From NCBI GenBank assembly GCA_030041095.1, contig JASHON010000205.1, forward strand, positions 1-64,000: a stretch of 64,000 bases of DNA, given 5' to 3'. Below the pieces are notes generated by a model, which worked only from the letters and a program-made list of their open reading frames with translations, did not search any database and was not told the DNA's origin. Source of the stretch: Terriglobia bacterium (lineage in GTDB: Bacteria; Acidobacteriota; Terriglobia; UBA7540). Both the position numbers and the translations under genes were made by a program. Numbering within the stretch: the first letter of the stretch is position 1; each line of letters starts with the position of its first letter. Below are positions 59,469-64,000 of this stretch, in pieces.

Positions 59469-61621
59469 GAGCAAGGAACCGCCACGCCCTCCATCTCATT
59501 TGGCTTCCGGTCGCACTCATGGCCGTTGGAAGCCCTCCGGCTCGAGGCATTCGGCCCGCAAGCCTGTCCAAATCAGACTCCAGTTCCGCGAAAGAAGGGA
59601 GCAGCTTCGCCGCTCCCGGCCTGACTCATTCGGACGCCAGTGCCCAGCCGGCCCGGCAGTCCGTGGATGGGAGTTCTCCGCCGTCCCAGTCACCCTCACC
59701 GGCCGAAGCGGGCGCGGCAGCCAGCGCTCAGGAGCGGGAGTCGTGGCGGAGTTTGCTTCAGGCTGCCGCCGTAGCGGAGCGGGACGGCGACTATGCCACG
59801 GCCGCCAGCGATTACCGCCAGGCGCTCCGCGAGCTGCCGCCGCAAACCTCGCAGACACTGCTTCTCGGCGCCGAACTCCGCCTGGCGAAGGATGATTTTC
59901 TTCTGCACCGCTACGACGATTCTCTCCAAACTCTCACGCCCTCTCTCGAACAACTAGCGGGAACAAAATCGGGCCTCACGGCGCAAGTGTTGATGGTGGT
60001 GGGGCTGGATGACCTGGAGTTGAACCATTTGCCCCAGGCAATTGAAAACCTGAAGCGAGCTCTCGCGCTCGATCCAACCAGCGGAACCGCCCGGCTGGCG
60101 CTGGGAGACACGTATGCGCGCAGCTCGCAGTTCGAAGATGCGGTGCTCGAATACCGCGAACAGTTGGCGCGAACGCCTGCTGTTGCGGACGCCTGGTATA
60201 AGTTGGGCATCGTCTACCTGAAATTCTCGCAATCCTCCGTCCAGCGGTTTGCACTCAGGCACCCTGAAAGTCCGATCCTGCGTGAACTTGTGGCCCAGCG
60301 CCGGGTAGCCACCGGCCACGATTGGCAAGGTGCAGAAATTCTGCTGGCGCTCGCCAGGACGCTTCCGCACCAAGCCGGCGTTCATGCTGCTCTTGGGAAC
60401 GCACTGCTCGATTTGGGATATGCCAAAGAAGCGGCACAGGAGTTCAGTGCTGAACTAATCGAAGACCCCGGCTCGGCCCCTGCTCAGCTCGGCTTGGCTC
60501 AAACTCTGGCGCTGCAGAATCATTGGCCATCCGCACTGAACGAATTCCGGCGCGTCCTGCGCGGTTATCCCCATTACCTGCAGGCCAGACTGGAACAGCC
60601 TCCGGCCAAGGCCCTTACCACGGCCTGGAAGGAAAAACGAGTCGCGATGCCACCTCCACTCGCTCGAGATCCGGCGGCGAAGCTCTGGACGGCCTGGCTG
60701 AACCATTCAAGCGTAGACGTAGACTTCACCGCGCCGGCGGAAGCTTGCAAGTGGTTCGCGGAAAACCTTGCGCGGCAGCCCGGCCGATGGCTCACCGAGC
60801 CCTGCTACGAGCTGCTTCGCAGAAAACTTGCAACAGCAAAAAGCCTGAATGCGAATCAACTCGCCAAGCTTGCGGAGACGGACTATCGCTTGGGGCGCTA
60901 CGAAGCTGCATGGAATGCGGCGTCTGCCTTGAAGCGGCGGCAGCCTGACAATGGCTTGGCCGTATACTGGCTGGCGCGTTCCGCCACCCAACTGGCGAGT
61001 GATTGCTTCGAAAAGTTATCCGTCATGAATGCCGGCTCCGCCCGCGTTCATGAGCTGCTGGCACAGCTTGCGGCCCGTCACTTCGAATGGACCCGCGCCG
61101 AAAAGGAGTACCGGGCGGCGCTCCTGACTGCCCCGAACCTGCCGGATCTGCACTTCGGCTTGGGCACGGTGTACTGGCAGGCGGGTGAATGGGCAGAAGC
61201 GCAGAGGCAGCTCGAAATGACTCTCGCTCTTGATCCTTCCTCCGCGGCAGCGAGGTACGAGTTAGGCGATGCATACATCCAGGAGCGCAAGTGGCGCGCT
61301 GCGATTCCCTGTCTTCAACAGGCCATTCAGGATGGTGCGGTTGGCTACCGCTCCCGGTTGGACCTTGCGGAAGCAGAAGGCCAAATCGGCCAGCCGAGGC
61401 AGGCTTTGAGCGCGCTGCTTCCGGTAGCGTCAGAAGATCAGGATGGAGAGCTCCACTATCGTTTGGCGTTGCTCTTCAGCAAGCTCAGGCAGGACAGCCA
61501 GGCACGCCAGGCACTGACGGAATCCGAACGCTTGCGGAAAGCTACAGCGCAAAAAGCTCAGGAACGGATTCAGCAGGCTGAGGCCGAAGTGCGCCAGGTC
61601 AGAAGCTTGAGCGATGAATAA
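59465..61621 (+). CDS. TPR-repeat protein
   Basis: A 718-residue protein from TTG 59465, overlapping the previous stop by four bases. A hydrophobic N-terminus (LHLIWLPVALMAVGS) and a Ser/Ala/Pro-rich linker lead to many TPR units (DYATAASDYRQALRELPPQ, AYAKEAAQEFSAEL-like, EWAEAQRQLEMTLALDPSSAAARYELGDAYIQE). The 3' end overlaps the next gene by eight bases. It works with its neighbours in one operon; the molecular function is unknown. Confidence 0.87.
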   Translation: MRARNRHALHLIWLPVALMAVGSPPARGIRPASLSKSDSSSAKEGSSFAAPGLTHSDASAQPARQSVDGSSPPSQSPSPAEAGAAASAQERESWRSLLQAAAVAERDGDYATAASDYRQALRELPPQTSQTLLLGAELRLAKDDFLLHRYDDSLQTLTPSLEQLAGTKSGLTAQVLMVVGLDDLELNHLPQAIENLKRALALDPTSGTARLALGDTYARSSQFEDAVLEYREQLARTPAVADAWYKLGIVYLKFSQSSVQRFALRHPESPILRELVAQRRVATGHDWQGAEILLALARTLPHQAGVHAALGNALLDLGYAKEAAQEFSAELIEDPGSAPAQLGLAQTLALQNHWPSALNEFRRVLRGYPHYLQARLEQPPAKALTTAWKEKRVAMPPPLARDPAAKLWTAWLNHSSVDVDFTAPAEACKWFAENLARQPGRWLTEPCYELLRRKLATAKSLNANQLAKLAETDYRLGRYEAAWNAASALKRRQPDNGLAVYWLARSATQLASDCFEKLSVMNAGSARVHELLAQLAARHFEWTRAEKEYRAALLTAPNLPDLHFGLGTVYWQAGEWAEAQRQLEMTLALDPSSAAARYELGDAYIQERKWRAAIPCLQQAIQDGAVGYRSRLDLAEAEGQIGQPRQALSALLPVASEDQDGELHYRLALLFSKLRQDSQARQALTESERLRKATAQKAQERIQQAEAEVRQVRSLSDE

Positions 61622-63335
61622 TTCCAGAATCCGCCAATCCCGCCGCCAACACCTGCAATCGCTTGCGGGCGGCTTGTGCTTTATCATTCCGGTCTTTCGA
61701 GGCGGACGCCAAGGCCAGCCTGTTCTTGCGCCGGGGCCGTGGTTTGGCGAAATGGCCCAGCGGGCGGGGCTTGATGCCTTTCGAGACACTTGCGGATCCA
61801 TTGCCAAAAACTATCTCGTCGAATGCGCGGGCAGCGGCGTGGCTCTCTTCGACTACAACCATGACGGTTTGCTGGATGTCTTTTTCCTGAACGGATCAAC
61901 GTTCGAGATACTCGATGGCGGCCATTTACCTCGCACCTCGAGCCGGCTGTTTCGAAACAACGGTGACGGCACATTCACGGACGTCACGCGGCCAAGCGGC
62001 CTCGTGAACGACGGCTGGGGAATGGGCGTGGCCGTCGCGGACTTCGATAACGACGGCCATCCGGACGTCTTCATCACCAATTTCGGACCGAACCGGCTTT
62101 TCCACAATAACGGAAATGGAACTTTCTCCGACGTCACGCAGGATGCCGGAGTTGAAGGGGGAAACTGGAGCACGGGATGCGCGTGGGGCGATTACGACCG
62201 CGATGGGCGCCTTGACCTTTACGTGGCGCGATATGTGGATTTCCATCGCGCGACCATTCCGCGGCCCGGAGCCAACGACTATTGCCTCTATCACGGTGTG
62301 CCTGTGGCTTGCGGGCCGCTCGGCCTGCCCGGCCTTGCCGACCTTTTCTACCACAATGAAGGAAACGGAAAATTCCGCGAAGTGAGCCGCGAAACTGGCG
62401 TGATTGATACTGACAAGGCTTACGGCTGGAGCGCGGCTTGGTGCGATTTCGATAACGACGGATGGCCGGACATCTTTGTAGCCAATGATTCCATGCCGAA
62501 TTACTTGTGGCACAACAATGGCAACGGAACGTTCGAGGAAATCGGCATGACCGCCGGCTGTGCGGTCAGCGCCGATGGCCGCCCCCAATCCTCCATGGGC
62601 ATTGCCTTGGGTGATTACGATAATGACGGCTGGATGGACATGCTGGTCACCACTTTTTCGGAAGACTACAAAACTCTTTTCCACAACGTCAAAGGCAATT
62701 TCGACGACGTGAGCCTTCAGGCCGGGCTGGGCATCACAACGTTCAAAAACCTTGCGTGGGGCACGGGCTTCATCGATTACGACAACGACGGGTGGAAAGA
62801 CATTTTTATTGCTAACGGCCACATCTATCCACAGGCCGATGAGGCCGGCAATCATTACTTCCAGAACAATCAGTTGTTTCATAATCTCCGCAACGGGCGC
62901 TTCGCGTTGCTGCCCGATTCTGAAAGCGGATTCACTAAGGCGCTCAGCAGCCGCGGCGCAGCCTGGGGTGATTTGGATAACGATGGCGCCATCGAGATCG
63001 TCGTGAACAACATCGGTCACCATCCATTTCTTTATTCTCCGCGGCAACATGGCGGCCGAAGCTGGACCCGCATCCGCCTGACGGGAACACGAAGCAATCA
63101 TGACGCCATCGGCGCTCGCGTGCGTGTGACCGCGAACGGCACGGCGCAAACGGACGAAGTGCGCAGTGGCGAGAGCTACGTTTCCACCTGCGATCTTCGT
63201 CTGCACTTCGGCCTGGGTGACTCCGCGGTTGTGGAACGCATTGAAATTCGCTGGCCCAGCGGGCTCACTGAAACGCATACGAATCTGCCGGTGAATCGTG
63301 AGCTGCAGTTTGAGGAGGGGAAACAGGGAAAGTGA
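61614..63335 (+). CDS. CRTAC1-family protein with FG-GAP repeats and ASPIC/UnbV domain
   Basis: A 573-residue protein. FG-GAP/calcium-binding blades repeat through the middle: FDYNHDGLLDVFFLNG, VADFDNDGHPDVFITNFG, DYDRDGRLDLYVARY, DFDNDGWPDIFVANDS and DYDNDGWMDMLVTTFS, each with the DxDxDG calcium loop. The C-terminal 95 residues are an ASPIC/UnbV domain (NHDAIGARVRVTANG, LHFGLGDSAVVERIEIRWPSG). A short hydrophobic N-terminus may export it. The family is common in Acidobacteriota and is usually found with TPR genes, as here. Confidence 0.92.
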   Translation: MNNSRIRQSRRQHLQSLAGGLCFIIPVFRGGRQGQPVLAPGPWFGEMAQRAGLDAFRDTCGSIAKNYLVECAGSGVALFDYNHDGLLDVFFLNGSTFEILDGGHLPRTSSRLFRNNGDGTFTDVTRPSGLVNDGWGMGVAVADFDNDGHPDVFITNFGPNRLFHNNGNGTFSDVTQDAGVEGGNWSTGCAWGDYDRDGRLDLYVARYVDFHRATIPRPGANDYCLYHGVPVACGPLGLPGLADLFYHNEGNGKFREVSRETGVIDTDKAYGWSAAWCDFDNDGWPDIFVANDSMPNYLWHNNGNGTFEEIGMTAGCAVSADGRPQSSMGIALGDYDNDGWMDMLVTTFSEDYKTLFHNVKGNFDDVSLQAGLGITTFKNLAWGTGFIDYDNDGWKDIFIANGHIYPQADEAGNHYFQNNQLFHNLRNGRFALLPDSESGFTKALSSRGAAWGDLDNDGAIEIVVNNIGHHPFLYSPRQHGGRSWTRIRLTGTRSNHDAIGARVRVTANGTAQTDEVRSGESYVSTCDLRLHFGLGDSAVVERIEIRWPSGLTETHTNLPVNRELQFEEGKQGK

Positions 63336-63500
63336 TGGCAGCAAGGTGAACAGCGCCTCCGCCGCCCGAGTTGAAAGAACAAAACTTCGCGACACTTGCT
63401 CCGCTCGCTCCTTTTAGGCCGAAACGTAAAGACGGAAAGGGCTTATGAGGGGATCGCTGCCCAGGGCATGGATAGCGCACGGTCTGTCTCCTCTTTCGGC

Positions 63501-64000
63501 TCACCAAACCAGCGAAGTGATGGAGTCTGGAGAAAGGGCCAACGTCAGCTCGCGAGGTCCCAAGATAAACTGCACGCGCTGTTCATCAGCCTTACTGCGG
63601 TTTGTAACCACCAGCACGCGGCTGCCGTCCGGGTTTTGGGCGGCAATGTGATCGATGTCCGGAATATCTCCGGAGGAAGCGAAAATGCGCGCGCCTCTTT
63701 GAACGGCCTTGGAATAATGAGTTAAGGCGTAGTATGCCCCGCTGTGGGTGATCTGCTGAGATTTAGTATTGATGCAGAGGAGGCCTCCGGGCCGTCGGGC
63801 GCGCGGCGGGTTCGCAAGATCGGGCCGTCCGTCTTGATCAAGGAGCAGATTCCAGACGCAAATGCATCGCGCCCAGTTGCGGAGGATGTTTGCGAAAGCA
63901 CTAGAGCATGCCGCCCAATTCGTTCCGTAAGGGTGATACGCAAATCCGCGTTTTACTGGCGAAAAGAGATGAGCCGGGATGCCGCCTTCCGTAAAATACA
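63501..64000 (-). CDS. GH30-type glycoside hydrolase, C-terminal part (cut by window edge)
   Basis: The frame runs from the window edge to the stop TGA at 63503-63501, about 166 codons. YFTEGGIPAHLFSPVKRGF contains the glutamate nucleophile expected in GH30 enzymes, followed by NILRNWARCICVWNLLLDQDGRP and GAYYALTHYSKAVQRGARIFAS, then a C-terminal beta-sandwich ending LSPDSITSLVW. GH30 includes glucocerebrosidase-like and xylanase-like enzymes. The first part of the gene lies outside the window. Confidence 0.8.
   Translation of the reverse strand, partial: YFTEGGIPAHLFSPVKRGFAYHPYGTNWAACSSAFANILRNWARCICVWNLLLDQDGRPDLANPPRARRPGGLLCINTKSQQITHSGAYYALTHYSKAVQRGARIFASSGDIPDIDHIAAQNPDGSRVLVVTNRSKADEQRVQFILGPRELTLALSPDSITSLVW

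Noticed and set aside
61926-63395. 489-codon open frame on the minus strand
   Set aside because: It lies opposite the CRTAC1 gene, whose repeated calcium loops are unmistakable. No motif is seen in the antisense product.

Overview
The window looks like a chromosome segment of an Acidobacteriota (Terriglobia-like soil bacterium). This is inferred from gene content, not from rRNA. There are two very large Oar-like TonB-dependent receptors with carboxypeptidase-regulatory N-termini, many Tat- or Sec-exported glycoside hydrolases, a CRTAC1/ASPIC-UnbV protein, stand-alone TPR proteins, and a housekeeping block in the order ispE, tRNA-Gln, prs, ctc, pth, rpsF, rpsR, rplI, dnaB, alr. GC content is high over most of the window. 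Local AT-rich dips occur at about 33.2-33.4 kb and in some promoter regions.

Layout. 0-1.9 kb: the edge of an IS701-type element next to a 5'-truncated radical-SAM gene, then an epimerase. 1.9-15.3 kb: a carbohydrate-use region with SDR, alcohol dehydrogenase, MFS, cysteine hydrolase and TonB receptor on the minus strand, a GntR regulator with a TPR protein, and a GH29 fucosidase with an SDR on the plus strand. Two of its promoters carry matching TGATATAT palindromes over the -10 box. 15.4-23.4 kb: a MITE-like palindrome, then a minus-strand operon of a clan-A-like hydrolase with a discoidin domain, a TonB receptor and a GH13 alpha-glucosidase. 23.6-24.05 kb: an IS21-type remnant. 24.3-28.7 kb: a complete His-Xaa-Ser (Hxs) RiPP-like operon (precursor, two HxsD-type proteins, radical SAM HxsB and HxsC, methyltransferase). 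28.9-33.6 kb: an accessory stretch with an AIPR-cold-shock fusion, a Phd/PIN toxin-antitoxin pair, small unknown genes and repeats, ending at tRNA-Leu. 34-43.5 kb: a secreted BNR-repeat protein, a small divergent RNA / lysine-rich peptide locus, a possible sigma-54 promoter, and a two-gene Tat-exported enzyme operon. 43.6-49.8 kb: a CSC-motif peptide, a MocR-type regulator, a PfkB kinase, a TPR protein and ispE. 49.9-56.3 kb: the housekeeping operon. 56.1-57.9 kb: a minus-strand operon of a putative selenocysteine peroxiredoxin, DinB and hisA. 58.3-63.3 kb: a TPR-TPR-CRTAC1 operon. 63.5-64 kb: the C-terminal part of a GH30 enzyme.

The most interesting items are: (1) the Hxs operon, with a precursor carrying seven His-Ser-Ser units and two tandem HxsD-like proteins; (2) a peroxiredoxin with an in-frame UGA exactly at the peroxidatic cysteine position; (3) an AIPR defence-type protein fused to a cold-shock domain; (4) a self-contained small transcription unit on the minus strand at 37.5-37.7 kb, with a 16-nt near-perfect complement to the 16S rRNA tail next to a 13-codon ORF. 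All functional statements come from reading sequence motifs; no database search was run.
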